This document shows, one piece after another, positions 6,790 through 15,349 of a DNA stretch of 64,000 nt. The position numbers were made by a program, and so were the translations under genes. Location of the stretch: contig NZ_SMFP01000001.1 of assembly GCF_004348975.1 (NCBI RefSeq), forward strand, positions 318,701-382,700. Direction: 5' to 3'. This DNA comes from Antarcticimicrobium sediminis. GTDB taxonomy: Bacteria > Pseudomonadota > Alphaproteobacteria > Rhodobacterales > Rhodobacteraceae. The notes beneath the pieces were generated by a model. It was not told where the DNA came from and did no database searches. It worked only from the letters and a program-made list of their open reading frames with translations. The stretch's first letter is position 1, and the number at the start of each line of letters is the position of its first letter.

Positions 6790-7911
6790 TCAGCCCTCTG
6801 TCAAAATCGGGCGTGTGCCCGCAATGGTCAGCCCGAACGCGTCCAGCCCGACATAGCGGGTGCGCGGATTATCGGTCAACAGGATCAGATCGCGCAGCCC
6901 GAGGTTGGACAGGATCTGCGCCCCCAGCCCGGTTTGCTTGATGGTGCGCGGGCCTTCCTCCTCGGTCGAGTAAAGCGCATTGCGCGGCTGCCGGAACAGG
7001 CAGACCACCCCGCGCCCCGCCTCGGCAATCATATCCATCGCGCGCGGCAGTTCCCGCGCCGATCTTGGCCCCAGCCCCAGAACATCCGACGCCTCGTGCA
7101 GCGCATGGGTGCGCGTCAGCACCGGTTCGGGCGTCGAGATATCGCCCTTGATCATCACCACATGCTCGATCCCGTGGGTCTGGTCGGTGAAAATACGCAT
7201 CTCCCAGTCCCCGCCATATTCCGAGGTCACGGTCTGGCGCGCGGTCTCGAACACCAGATTGTCATGTCGTGCCCGATAGGTGATCAGGTCCGAAATGGTG
7301 CCGATCAACAACCCGTGGTCGCGGGCAAAACGCACCAGATCCGGCAGCCGCGCCATGGTGCCGTCTTCCTTCATGATCTCGCAGATCACGCCAGCCGGGT
7401 TGAGCCCGGCCAAGCGGGCGATATCAACGGCAGCTTCGGTATGGCCCGCCCGCACCAGAACGCCGCCGCGCTTGGCGCGCAACGGAAACACATGGCCCGG
7501 CGTTGCCAGGCTTGCCATCGTGTTCTGCTCGTTGATCGCGGTGGCGACGGTCAGCGCCCGGTCGCCGGCGGAAATCCCGGTGGTGACGCCTTCGCGTGCT
7601 TCGATCGAAACGGTGAAAGGGGTCTCGTGGCGCGAGGAATTGTTCATCGCCATCATCGGCAGACCCAAGCGGTCGACCCGCTCGGCGGTCATCGGCAGAC
7701 AGATCAACCCGCGCCCGTGGGTGGCCATGAAGTTGATCGCCGCGGCATCCGCGAACTCGGCGGCGATCACCAGATCACCTTCGTTCTCGCGATCCTCGTG
7801 ATCGACCAGAATGAACATCCGGCCCTGACGCGCCGCATCGATGATGTCTTCGATCGGGCTGATCGCGTCGCGCAGACCGGTCTCGACCGGACCAGGGGTT
7901 TCAAAGCTCAT
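6790..7911 (-). CDS. ribB: DHBP synthase with degenerate GTP cyclohydrolase II domain (RibBA-like)
   Basis: A 373-residue fusion. Residues 20-215 are 3,4-dihydroxy-2-butanone-4-phosphate synthase, with the DHEDRENEGDL loop, TPFTVSIEAREGVTTGISAGDRA and HTEAAVDIARLAG. Residues 220-373 have the RibA (GTP cyclohydrolase II) fold, but the zinc motif is gone: the region aligned with the SECLTGD...RCDCG loop (about residues 268-288) reads HALHEASDVLGLGPRSAREL with no cysteine. The first half should be active and the second probably is not; a separate ribA would then be needed elsewhere. The ATG at 7911 fits the family start (MSFETP). Confidence 0.93.
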   Translation of the reverse strand: MSFETPGPVETGLRDAISPIEDIIDAARQGRMFILVDHEDRENEGDLVIAAEFADAAAINFMATHGRGLICLPMTAERVDRLGLPMMAMNNSSRHETPFTVSIEAREGVTTGISAGDRALTVATAINEQNTMASLATPGHVFPLRAKRGGVLVRAGHTEAAVDIARLAGLNPAGVICEIMKEDGTMARLPDLVRFARDHGLLIGTISDLITYRARHDNLVFETARQTVTSEYGGDWEMRIFTDQTHGIEHVVMIKGDISTPEPVLTRTHALHEASDVLGLGPRSARELPRAMDMIAEAGRGVVCLFRQPRNALYSTEEEGPRTIKQTGLGAQILSNLGLRDLILLTDNPRTRYVGLDAFGLTIAGTRPILTEG

Positions 7912-8093
7912 GGGGCAGCGGCCTTTTCTTGCACTATTCCCTGCGCAGATAGACCACAGCGCCCCTGAATGCCAGCCCCGCCCGCCTGTCATGGGGCGCA
8001 GACCCGCCCTGCAGCGGCGCGTTAGACGGACTTTTGCGCAGGCCTCCCAACCGGCCCCATCGACGGCCCGTCCTCTGCCAAGACATCGACGCC

Positions 8094-8681
8094 CTAGCTG
8101 ACCTCGTTCAACCGCGCCACATAGCGCGCCAGCGTGTCCACCTCGAGGTTCACCTGATCCCCGACTTTGACCGCGCCCCAGGTTGTCGCGGTCTGGGTAT
8201 GGGGAATGACGTTGATGCCAAAGGTATCCCCCTCGACCTCGTTCACCGTCAGCGAGGTGCCGTTCAGCGCGACAGATCCCTTGGGCGCGATGAACCGGGC
8301 CAGCGCATGCGGCGCGCGAAAGGTGATGCGGGTGCTGTCGCCCTCGTCGGTCATGGCGATCACCTCGGCCACCCCGTCCACATGGCCCGAGACGATATGC
8401 CCGCCCAACTCGTCGCCCACCTTCAGCGCCCGTTCCAGATTCACCCTGTGGCCGCTGCGCCAGCCACCCAGACTGGTCTTGGACAGCGTCTCGGCGCTGA
8501 TCTCCACATCGTACCAATCCGCCCCCAGATCAATCACGGTCAGGCAAACGCCGTCGCTGGCGATCGAGGCCCCGATGTCGATCGTCGCGGTGTCATAGCC
8601 GGTGCGGATCCGCGCCCGCAAATCGCCGCGCTGCTCCAACTCGGTCACTGTGCCGATATCGGTGATGATCCCTGTGAACAT
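8094..8681 (-). CDS. ribE: Riboflavin synthase, alpha chain
   Basis: A 195-residue enzyme that dismutates two lumazine molecules to riboflavin and the pyrimidine precursor. The two tandem lumazine-binding barrels are visible: MFTGIITDIGTV...SDGVCLTVIDL, then GGHIVSGHVDGVAEV...LNGTSLTVNEV. It lies 182 bp upstream of ribBA on the same strand. I see no FMN riboswitch in that spacer. The gap between ribE and ribD is filled by capsule genes on the other strand. Confidence 0.95.
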   Translation of the reverse strand: MFTGIITDIGTVTELEQRGDLRARIRTGYDTATIDIGASIASDGVCLTVIDLGADWYDVEISAETLSKTSLGGWRSGHRVNLERALKVGDELGGHIVSGHVDGVAEVIAMTDEGDSTRITFRAPHALARFIAPKGSVALNGTSLTVNEVEGDTFGINVIPHTQTATTWGAVKVGDQVNLEVDTLARYVARLNEVS

Positions 8682-8892
8682 GGCGCGCCTCCTGCATCCG
8701 ATCCGCCCGTTAGGTAGCTGCCCCGCCCGCGCCCGGCAAGCCCCCCCGAAAAGCCCACCTGACAAGCACCCTGACAAGTCGTGCGAGCGCCCGCAAGCCG
8801 CCGCTTGCGCGGCCCCTCCCGCTCGGTCATAGTTTCGCCAGAAAAAACAGGTATATGCGACCTCGCAGGTATCGTAGCGAGTGGAAGACCAC

Positions 8893-10185
8893 ATGACCCG
8901 ACAGGACCAGACCCAGCGTATTTTCCTGTTCCTGCAGGGACCGCACGGCCCCTTCTTCAATGGACTCGCCCAGATGCTGCGCACGACTGGCGCCACCGTC
9001 TGGCGCGTCGGCTTCAATGCCGGCGACCGCGCCTTTTGGCGCCACGGGGCCAGCTATATCCCCTATCGCGGCACGCCGTCGGAGTGGCCCGAGCAAATCG
9101 ATCACCTGCTGGAAACGCACCAGATCACCGATATTGTACTGTACGGCGACACCCGCCCGGTCCATGCCGAAGCGGTGCGCGCCGCCCAAGCCCGCGGCAT
9201 CACCGTGCATGTCTTCGAAGAGGGCTATATGCGCCCCTATTGGGCCACCTATGAACGCGGCGGCTCCAACGGCAATTCGCGCCTTATGGACATGACCATC
9301 CCCGAGATGAAAACCGCGCTGGCCCTTTCGGATATGGAGGCCCCGCTGCCCCCCGCCCATTGGGGCGACACCCGCCACCATGTGGTCTATGGCGCGCTCT
9401 ATCATTGGTTCGTGATGTTCTGGAACCGCGGCTACCGCAATTTCCGCCCCCATCGCAACCTCACCGTGACCAAGGAATTCCAGCTCTATCTGCGCCGCCT
9501 GCTGCTGATGCCGGTTCACGCCATCGAACGCCGCCTTGCCACCCGACGCATCCGCGACGGCGGCTTTCCCTATCATCTGGTGCTGCTGCAACTGGAACAT
9601 GACAGCTCGTTCCAGATGCATTCCCCCTTTGCAACCATGACCGAATTCCTGTCGCAGATGATCGAAGGCTTCGCCACCGGCGCCCCGCGCCACCACCACC
9701 TTGTGATCAAGGCCCATCCGCTCGAAGACGGGCGTGTGCCGGTGCGCGCCGAGGCCCGGCGGTTGGCCCGACACTTCGGCGTCGAAGGACGGGTGCATTA
9801 CGTGCGCGGCGGCAAGCTGGCACAGCTTCTCAATGATGCCCGCAGCGCGGTCACCGTCAACTCGACCGCTGGCCAGCAGGTGCTGTGGCGCGGCATCCCG
9901 ATCAAGGTGTTCGGGCGCGCCGTCTATGCCAAGCCCGAGTTCGTCTCGGGCCAGCCGTTGAGCGAGTTCTTTGCCTGCGCCGCCCGGCCCGACAACCGCG
10001 CCTACAAGGATTACCGCCGCTTCCTGCTGGAAACCAGTCAGGTGCCCGGCGGCTTTTATTCCCGCCGCGGTCGGCGTCAATTGCTGCGCCATGTGGTCGA
10101 TATGATGCTGTCGCCAGAAGATCCCTACGACGCCCTGAAATCGGGCACAGCGGCACCACGGCAACACCTGCGCGCCGTGACCTGA
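8893..10185 (+). CDS. Capsular polysaccharide export protein, KpsS/RkpJ-like Kdo transferase
   Basis: A 430-residue protein of the capsule-synthesis glycosyltransferase family (KpsS/LipB type), which starts the beta-Kdo linker on the lipid anchor of group-2-type capsules. Typical segments are IFLFLQGPHGPFFNGLAQML, VFEEGYMRPYWATYE, VIKAHPLEDG and the C-terminal VNSTAGQQVLWRGIPIKVFGRAVYAKPEFV. ATG 8893 is preferred over GTG 8881 because a GGAAG lies 6 nt before it. First gene of the plus-strand capsule set, divergent from ribE. Confidence 0.88.
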   Translation: MTRQDQTQRIFLFLQGPHGPFFNGLAQMLRTTGATVWRVGFNAGDRAFWRHGASYIPYRGTPSEWPEQIDHLLETHQITDIVLYGDTRPVHAEAVRAAQARGITVHVFEEGYMRPYWATYERGGSNGNSRLMDMTIPEMKTALALSDMEAPLPPAHWGDTRHHVVYGALYHWFVMFWNRGYRNFRPHRNLTVTKEFQLYLRRLLLMPVHAIERRLATRRIRDGGFPYHLVLLQLEHDSSFQMHSPFATMTEFLSQMIEGFATGAPRHHHLVIKAHPLEDGRVPVRAEARRLARHFGVEGRVHYVRGGKLAQLLNDARSAVTVNSTAGQQVLWRGIPIKVFGRAVYAKPEFVSGQPLSEFFACAARPDNRAYKDYRRFLLETSQVPGGFYSRRGRRQLLRHVVDMMLSPEDPYDALKSGTAAPRQHLRAVT

Positions 10186-10280
10186 CACCCCTGCGCGGTG
10201 GGACTGGATTTTTGTGCGGGATTCCGATACATTAAAGAAAAAACCTGAGGCAGAATAAAACAGGTCGAGGAGACCGAGCA

Positions 10281-11414
10281 GTGAAACCCGTGACTTCCCG
10301 GTGGGCTAAGCCCGTCGCGCTGCTGGCTGCGCTTGCGCTGCTGGCATCTTGCGCCTTGCCGCGCGTCGGCCCCAATAAACGTGAAATCTTTGCCGGATCG
10401 GTCCAGAAAGAGGGCGATGCCTTTGTCGTGTCGGTGAACGATCGCGTCACCCGCGCCACGGCTGTGGTGCCCGCACTGGGCTTTTCCAGCACCTTCCAAA
10501 GTGCCGGACGCCTGACCTCTGACACCATCCGCCCCGGCGACATCCTTGGCCTGACCATCTGGGAAAACGTCGACGACGGGTTGCTGGCCAGCGCCGGCAC
10601 CAATGCCACCATTCTGGACGAGGTGCAGGTCGACAGCGCCGGGTTCATCTTTGTCCCCTATGCCGGGCGGCTGCGCGCGGCGGGCAATACCCCTGACCGG
10701 CTCCGCGACATGATCACCGAACGGCTGCAGGACCAGACCCCGGATCCGCAGGTGCAGGTGCGCCGCGTCGCCGGCGATGGCTCGACCGTATCCCTGGTCG
10801 GCGCCGTGGGGGGGCCCGGCATCTATCCGATCGAACGCCCGACACGCACCCTCACCACCATGCTGGCCAAGGCCGGCGGCGTGACGGTCAACCCCGAAGT
10901 GGCGCAAATCGTGGTCAACCGTGGCAATGAACAAGGAAAGATCTGGTTTCAGGATCTTTACGACAATCCCAGCCTCGACATCGCCCTACGTGGCGGGGAT
11001 CGGATTTTGGTCGAAGAAGACACCCGCGCCTTTACCGCGCTGGGGGCCACCAGCGCCCAGGCGCGCGTGCAGTTCCAGACACAGGAGCTTTCTGCGCTCG
11101 AGGCGATCGCACAGGTCGGCGGGCTGATCTCGACCTCCTCCGATCCCACCGGAGTCTTTATCTTCCGCAACGAACCCGCCGAGATCGCGGGTCAGGTGCT
11201 GGGCCGCGACGACCTGAGCGGCGCGCAACGCATGGTCTATGTGCTCAACCTGACGGAACCCAACGGCATGTTCGTGGCTCGCGACTTTGCGATCCGCGAC
11301 GACGACACGCTCTATGTGACCGAGGCCCCTTATGCGCAATGGACCAAGACCATTTCGCTGATCGCGGGCTCGATCACCCCGGTCTCCAGCATCTCGTCGC
11401 TGGCCGGCGGCTGA
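10281..11414 (+). CDS. Capsule polysaccharide export outer-membrane lipoprotein, Wza/KpsD-like
   Basis: A 377-residue periplasmic/outer-membrane export protein. The signal peptide ends in the lipobox LASC with C24. A polysaccharide-export (Poly_export) domain (IRPGDILGLTIWENVDDG...) follows, then two SLBB-type beta-grasp repeats (VSLVGAVGGPGIYPIERPTRTLTTMLAKAGGV and QELSALEAIAQVGGL). The start is GTG, supported by a GAGGAGA Shine-Dalgarno. It probably forms the outer-membrane conduit for the polymer built by the flanking KpsS- and KpsC-like enzymes. Confidence 0.9.
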   Translation: MKPVTSRWAKPVALLAALALLASCALPRVGPNKREIFAGSVQKEGDAFVVSVNDRVTRATAVVPALGFSSTFQSAGRLTSDTIRPGDILGLTIWENVDDGLLASAGTNATILDEVQVDSAGFIFVPYAGRLRAAGNTPDRLRDMITERLQDQTPDPQVQVRRVAGDGSTVSLVGAVGGPGIYPIERPTRTLTTMLAKAGGVTVNPEVAQIVVNRGNEQGKIWFQDLYDNPSLDIALRGGDRILVEEDTRAFTALGATSAQARVQFQTQELSALEAIAQVGGLISTSSDPTGVFIFRNEPAEIAGQVLGRDDLSGAQRMVYVLNLTEPNGMFVARDFAIRDDDTLYVTEAPYAQWTKTISLIAGSITPVSSISSLAGG

Positions 11415-11418
11415 TATC

Positions 11419-13428
11419 ATGACCGGCCACGAGGGCACGGGGAAAGCCGGGGGCAATTGCCCCCGGCTTTTCGTTTACAACAGCGGCTTCCTGACCCAAC
11501 GCCGGGTGCGCCGTATCCTCGCCCTGTCCGGCCACCGGATCCGGCTTGGCCTGCCCGGCCCCGAGGATGGTGTCGCCGTCTGGGGTGCCAGCCCGACCGC
11601 CCATCGCGGGTTTGCCGTGGCGGCCAAACGCGACGTGCCGGTGCTACGGGTCGAAGACGCCTTTCTGCGCTCGCTGCATCCCGGCCGCGCAGGCGAGCCA
11701 CCGCTGGGTCTGACACTTGACTGGTCCGGGGCGCATTTCGATCCCAGCCCGCCCTCAGACCTTGAACAGATCCTTGCCACCGCCCCGCTTGATGACAGCG
11801 CACTGCTGAACCGGGCGCGCGACGCCATCGCCCGGATACGCGAGATTGGCCTTACCAAATACAGCGGCTTTGACCCCGACGCCCCGCTGCCCGCTCCACC
11901 CTATGTGCTGGTGGTGGACCAGACCTTGGGCGATGCCTCGGTCACCGCCAGCGGTGCCGACCGGGCCCGGTTTCGCGAAATGCTGGTCTTTGCCCAACTT
12001 GAACACCCCGGCATGCCGGTGGTGATCAAGACCCACCCGGAAACTCAGGCCGGCTATCGCCCCGGCCATTTCGACGCACAGGACGCCAGCGACCGGGTAA
12101 CGCTGTTAAGCAATGCGGTGAATCCCTGGACCCTGCTTGAGGGCGCCGTGGGCGTCTATACCGTCTCGTCACAACTGGGGTTCGAGGCAATCCTCGCCGG
12201 TCACAGGCCCCGCGTTTTTGGCCAGCCCTTCTATGGCGGCTGGGGCCTGACCGAGGACGAAGACCCGGTGCCGCGTCGCCAGCGATCCCTGACCCGCGTC
12301 CAGTTGTTCGCGGCGGCGATGATGCTTTATCCCACATGGTACGACCCCTATCGCGACAAGCTTTGCGAATTGGAAACCGTTCTCGACACGCTGGAGGCGC
12401 AGGTCCGTGCCTGGCGCGAGGATCGTCACGGCTGGGTCGCCTCGGGCATGCGCCTGTGGAAACGCCGCCCCGTACAATCCATGTTCGGGCGCGAAAAACG
12501 CATGATCTTTTCCGACGATCCAGCCAGAGCGGCCGACACCGACCGCCGCCGCATGGTCTGGGCCACCCGCGCCGACCCGGACGACAGCGCCGCGCGGATC
12601 GAGGACGGCTTCCTGCGATCGCGCGGGCTGGGGGCAGATCTGGTGCCGCCGCTGTCACTGGTGAGTGACGATCTGGGGATCTATTACGACCCCCGCCGCC
12701 CCTCGCGTCTGGAACAGATGATCGCCACCCGCGCCACGCTGCGCACCGACCAAAGCCTGCGCGCCGAACGGCTGATCGCAGCGCTGACCGGTGCCGGGCT
12801 CAGCAAGTACAATCTGGGGGGGGAAGTGTACGATCTGCCCCCCGGTCGCCGCATCCTTGTCCCCGGTCAGGTCGAGGATGACGCCTCGATCCGCACCGGC
12901 GCGGGCGAGGTGAACACCAACCGCGCACTGTTGCTGGCCGCGCGCGACGCCAACCCGGAGGCGGTGATCATCTACAAACCCCACCCGGATGTGGAGGCTG
13001 GACTGCGCCAAGGCGCCGTCGAAGCGCAAGGACTGGCCGATCTGATCGCCGCCCATGCCGAGCCCACAGCCCTGCTGGCCGAGGTTGACGAGGTCTGGAC
13101 CATGACCTCGCTCATCGGGTTCGAGGCGCTTTTGCGCGGGGTCCGGGTGGTTACCTTTGGCGCCCCGTTCTATGCTGGCTGGGGCCTGACCCGCGATCTG
13201 GGCGTGGTGCCCGCGCGTCGCACCGCACGGCCCGGGCTGGAAGGTCTGGTCCACGCCACCCTCATCGATTACCCGCGCTACCGCGATCCGCTCACCGGCC
13301 TGCCCTGCCCGGTCGAGGTGATCGTGGAGCGGCTGAGCCGGGGCGAAGTCCCCCGCCCCGCGCTGGCAAACCGGACGCTGTCAAAACTGCAAGGGCTGTT
13401 CGCCACCTACGCCCATCTCTGGCGGTAG
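11419..13428 (+). CDS. KpsC-like capsule beta-Kdo transferase, two tandem GT domains
   Basis: A 669-residue protein with two homologous halves, as in KpsC, a dual retaining beta-Kdo transferase that extends the poly-Kdo linker. Paired motifs are VVIKTHPETQAGYR / VIIYKPHPDVEAGLR, VSSQLGFEAILAG / MTSLIGFEALLRG and FGQPFYGGWGLTEDED / FGAPFYAGWGLTRDLG. The ATG at 11419 follows the Wza-like stop by 4 nt but has only a weak Shine-Dalgarno. Codons 9-18 overlap a perfect 28-bp palindrome that looks like an intrinsic terminator; no better start lies downstream. Confidence 0.9.
   Translation: MTGHEGTGKAGGNCPRLFVYNSGFLTQRRVRRILALSGHRIRLGLPGPEDGVAVWGASPTAHRGFAVAAKRDVPVLRVEDAFLRSLHPGRAGEPPLGLTLDWSGAHFDPSPPSDLEQILATAPLDDSALLNRARDAIARIREIGLTKYSGFDPDAPLPAPPYVLVVDQTLGDASVTASGADRARFREMLVFAQLEHPGMPVVIKTHPETQAGYRPGHFDAQDASDRVTLLSNAVNPWTLLEGAVGVYTVSSQLGFEAILAGHRPRVFGQPFYGGWGLTEDEDPVPRRQRSLTRVQLFAAAMMLYPTWYDPYRDKLCELETVLDTLEAQVRAWREDRHGWVASGMRLWKRRPVQSMFGREKRMIFSDDPARAADTDRRRMVWATRADPDDSAARIEDGFLRSRGLGADLVPPLSLVSDDLGIYYDPRRPSRLEQMIATRATLRTDQSLRAERLIAALTGAGLSKYNLGGEVYDLPPGRRILVPGQVEDDASIRTGAGEVNTNRALLLAARDANPEAVIIYKPHPDVEAGLRQGAVEAQGLADLIAAHAEPTALLAEVDEVWTMTSLIGFEALLRGVRVVTFGAPFYAGWGLTRDLGVVPARRTARPGLEGLVHATLIDYPRYRDPLTGLPCPVEVIVERLSRGEVPRPALANRTLSKLQGLFATYAHLWR
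11443..11473 (+). terminator. Perfect 28-bp palindrome/terminator-like hairpin inside the kpsC start
   Basis: Bases 11443-11470 form a perfect inverted repeat with 14-bp arms (AAAGCCGGGGGCAA and its complement), followed by TTCGTTT. On the plus strand this is an excellent intrinsic terminator, yet it lies about 25 nt inside the kpsC-like reading frame and just after the Wza-like stop. Confidence 0.7.
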
Positions 13429-13429
13429 G

Positions 13430-13535
13430 CGGGCGGGTTGACGGTTCTGGGTGGGGCTGCGCTTAGGGGATTAAGAGGGGCTCTGCCCCCGGCCTGCGGC
13501 CTCCCCCGGAGTATTTTGACCAAGAAGAAGGGCGG
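13430..13535 (+). repeat. Dispersed Rhodobacteraceae-type intergenic repeat, fullest copy
   Basis: Between the convergent kpsC-like gene and ribD the sequence runs GGGGCTCTGCCCCC (hairpin), GGCCTGCGGCC (hairpin), CTCCCCCGGAGTATTTTG and ACCAAGAAGAAGG. Related pieces occur at 377-450, 4818-4847 and 62370-62399, all intergenic in the host part. Confidence 0.7.
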
Positions 13536-13568
13536 ATCGGATGGCGTTGCGGGAGATCGGGATCAGGC

Positions 13569-14675
13569 TCAGACCGGGTCCAGCGCCCGGGTCCAGCGGG
13601 TCATCACGTCGGGGCCGAGCGCGCGGGTTTCGATCAGCTTGAACCGCGGCGCCTCGTCCAGACGGCTCAACCCCAGCGCGCCGATCGCCGGCAACCCCTC
13701 GGCGCCGATCGCGAGCCCGGCGCTAAAGCCGACCAATTCATCCACCAGATCCTCGGCCAGCAGCGACGCCGCCAACGCGCTGCCGCCTTCGCAGAAAATA
13801 CGGGTCAGCCCGGCGGCCCCAAGCTGACGCAGCGCGTCATGCGGATCGATCTGCACCCCCTTGGCCGCGCAGGGCAGAAGCTTTGCGCCCAGCCCATCCC
13901 AGGCGCGGATGCGTTCAATATCAGCGCCCGCCCCATGGCAAAGCCAGACCGGCACCTCGCCAGCGCCGCGCGCCAGTTGCCCCATCAGTGGCAGGTCCAG
14001 ATGGCGCGAGATCACCACCCGCACCGGTTGGCGTGTCACCCCCAGATCCCGCACGGTGAGCGAGGGGTCATCGGCCCGCGCCGTGCCTGCTCCCACCATG
14101 ACCGCATCATGGCGCGCGCGCAGCGCATGCACCGCGCGGCGCGCCTGTGGTCCGGTGATCCATTTGCTTTGCCCGGTCGCGGTGGCAATGCGGCCATCGA
14201 AACTGCTGGCCAGTTTCAGCGTGACCAGCGGTCGGCCCTGTTCGGTCTTGAGGAAAAAGCCCGCGTGATCGCGCGCAGCCTGATCGGCCAACACGCCGGT
14301 GGTGACCTCGACCTCGTGCAACCGAAGCCGTTCAAACCCCTGCCCCGACACCCTTGCGTCGCTGTCCTGCAAAGGCGCCACCACCCGGGAAATCCCGGCG
14401 GCGATCAGCGCGTCGGCACAGGGCGGGGTCTGTCCGTGATGCGAACAGGGCTCCAACGTGACATAGGCCGTCGCCCCACGCGCCAAATCGCCAGCCTGCG
14501 CCAGCGCAATCGGTTCCGCATGCGGGCGCCCGCCGGGGCCTGTGGTTCCGCGCCCCACAATGCGACCGTCGCGCACAATGACGCAGCCCACGGCCGGGTT
14601 CGGCCAGCATTGACCTTGCCCGCGCCGGCCCAGCGACAGGGCCAGCGCCATGAAGCGCCTATCGCTTTGGCTCAC
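13569..14675 (-). CDS. ribD: Bifunctional riboflavin deaminase/reductase RibD
   Basis: A 368-residue fusion catalysing the second and third steps of riboflavin synthesis. The N-terminal deaminase domain carries the zinc ligands H52 (PHAEP, with catalytic E54), C77 and C86 ([12 protein letters not shown]). The reductase domain from about residue 145 has [23 protein letters not shown] and the NADPH-binding [10 protein letters not shown]. Its start overlaps the nrdR stop (ATGA), so it is the second gene of nrdR-ribD. Confidence 0.96.
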   Translation of the reverse strand: MSQSDRRFMALALSLGRRGQGQCWPNPAVGCVIVRDGRIVGRGTTGPGGRPHAEPIALAQAGDLARGATAYVTLEPCSHHGQTPPCADALIAAGISRVVAPLQDSDARVSGQGFERLRLHEVEVTTGVLADQAARDHAGFFLKTEQGRPLVTLKLASSFDGRIATATGQSKWITGPQARRAVHALRARHDAVMVGAGTARADDPSLTVRDLGVTRQPVRVVISRHLDLPLMGQLARGAGEVPVWLCHGAGADIERIRAWDGLGAKLLPCAAKGVQIDPHDALRQLGAAGLTRIFCEGGSALAASLLAEDLVDELVGFSAGLAIGAEGLPAIGALGLSRLDEAPRFKLIETRALGPDVMTRWTRALDPV

Positions 14676-15139
14676 TCTTCCGGTGCTGCGTGGGGTCGCA
14701 GCTCGTGCACGAAGCTTTCGAAATCATCAGCGGCCTGGAAGTTCTTGTAGACGCTGGCAAAGCGCACATAGGCCACGGTGTCGATCCGCGCCAAGGCCTC
14801 CATCACGATCTCGCCGATCTTCTTGGAGGGAATGTCGGTATCGCCCATGCTTTCAAGCCGTCGCACGATGCCGGAAATCATCTGGTCGATGCGTTCGGGA
14901 TCAATCGGGCGTTTCTGCATCGAGATCCGGATCGAGCGCTCCAGCTTGTCGCGATCGAAATCCTCGCGTTTGCCGTTGGTCTTGATCACCACCAGATCGC
15001 GCAGCTGCACCCGTTCATAGGTGGTGAAGCGACCGCCGCAAGCCGGGCAAAACCGCCGCCGCCGGATCGCCGCGTGATCCTCGGCGGGCCGGGAATCCTT
15101 GACCTGCGTATCTATGTTTCCGCAAAACGGGCAGCGCAT
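14672..15139 (-). CDS. nrdR: Transcriptional repressor NrdR
   Basis: A 155-residue repressor of ribonucleotide reductase genes. The N-terminal zinc ribbon has C3-x2-C6 and C31-x2-C34 (MRCPFCGN...[14 protein letters not shown]); the ATP-cone domain follows ([21 protein letters not shown]...). The start at 15139 gives the invariant MRCPFC beginning. It is translationally coupled to ribD. Before the prophage inserted, yjbQ lay directly upstream on the same strand. Confidence 0.96.
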   Translation of the reverse strand: MRCPFCGNIDTQVKDSRPAEDHAAIRRRRFCPACGGRFTTYERVQLRDLVVIKTNGKREDFDRDKLERSIRISMQKRPIDPERIDQMISGIVRRLESMGDTDIPSKKIGEIVMEALARIDTVAYVRFASVYKNFQAADDFESFVHELRPHAAPEE

Positions 15140-15193
15140 GAGCCGTCCCCCTCGTTTTCTGATCGGCCTCTGATTGTGGGCGCTGTGGCGCAC

Positions 15194-15202
15194 TTATCCA
15201 CA
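15194..15202 (+). promoter_or_regulatory. DnaA-box-like 9-mer upstream of nrdR
   Basis: TTATCCACA, a perfect match to the consensus DnaA box, lies 55 bp upstream of the nrdR start. Only one copy is seen. DnaA control of nrd-related genes is known in other bacteria; here the link is inferred. Confidence 0.35.
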
Positions 15203-15274
15203 ACTATAGGCGACCCGCTAGGGTTTGGGTAGAGGGGAAATGTCACCGCTATGGATAGGTTGCAGCAGCGGCTC

Positions 15275-15321
15275 TTACCCCAGATGCGCCGCAACCCGGC
15301 GTTGATGCGGGGCGGTGCGAT
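15275..15321 (-). pseudogene. yjbQ: 3' end of yjbQ, cut off by the prophage
   Basis: Reading from the target duplication, this stretch encodes TAPHQRRVAAHLG and a TAA stop at 15277-15275. It is the missing C-terminus of the YjbQ-family protein whose first 126 codons end at 52328. Removing the prophage and one gcgat copy joins ...GIYLFEHR to TAPHQRR..., giving a 139-residue product of normal family length. It now has no start codon and follows the prophage's tail-side end. Confidence 0.93.
15317..15321 (+). repeat. Prophage target-site duplication, left copy (gcgat)
   Basis: Five bases gcgat immediately outside the terminal TGTA; the same five bases follow the other end at 52328-52332. Five-base duplications are the hallmark of Mu-type transposition. 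Confidence 0.93.
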
Positions 15322-15348
15322 TGTAGCTTGCCACCGATTCTTGCAGTG
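15322..15348 (+). repeat. Prophage terminal inverted repeat, tail-fibre end
   Basis: Begins TGTAGCTTGCCACCGATTC and contains TTGCCACC-N6-TTGCAG. It matches the other end at 21 of 27 positions, and a related site follows at 15350-15368. Presumed transposase cleavage end with binding site 1. Confidence 0.9.
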
Positions 15349-15349
15349 T

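Noticed and set aside
6346-7968. A 540-codon plus-strand frame across ribH and ribBA
   Set aside because: Spans two confirmed genes in antisense, with low-complexity composition and no ribosome binding site.
7912-8093. FMN riboswitch upstream of ribBA
   Set aside because: None of the conserved RFN blocks (AGGGTGAAATTCC and the later GATTTGGTG-like block) is present in this spacer.
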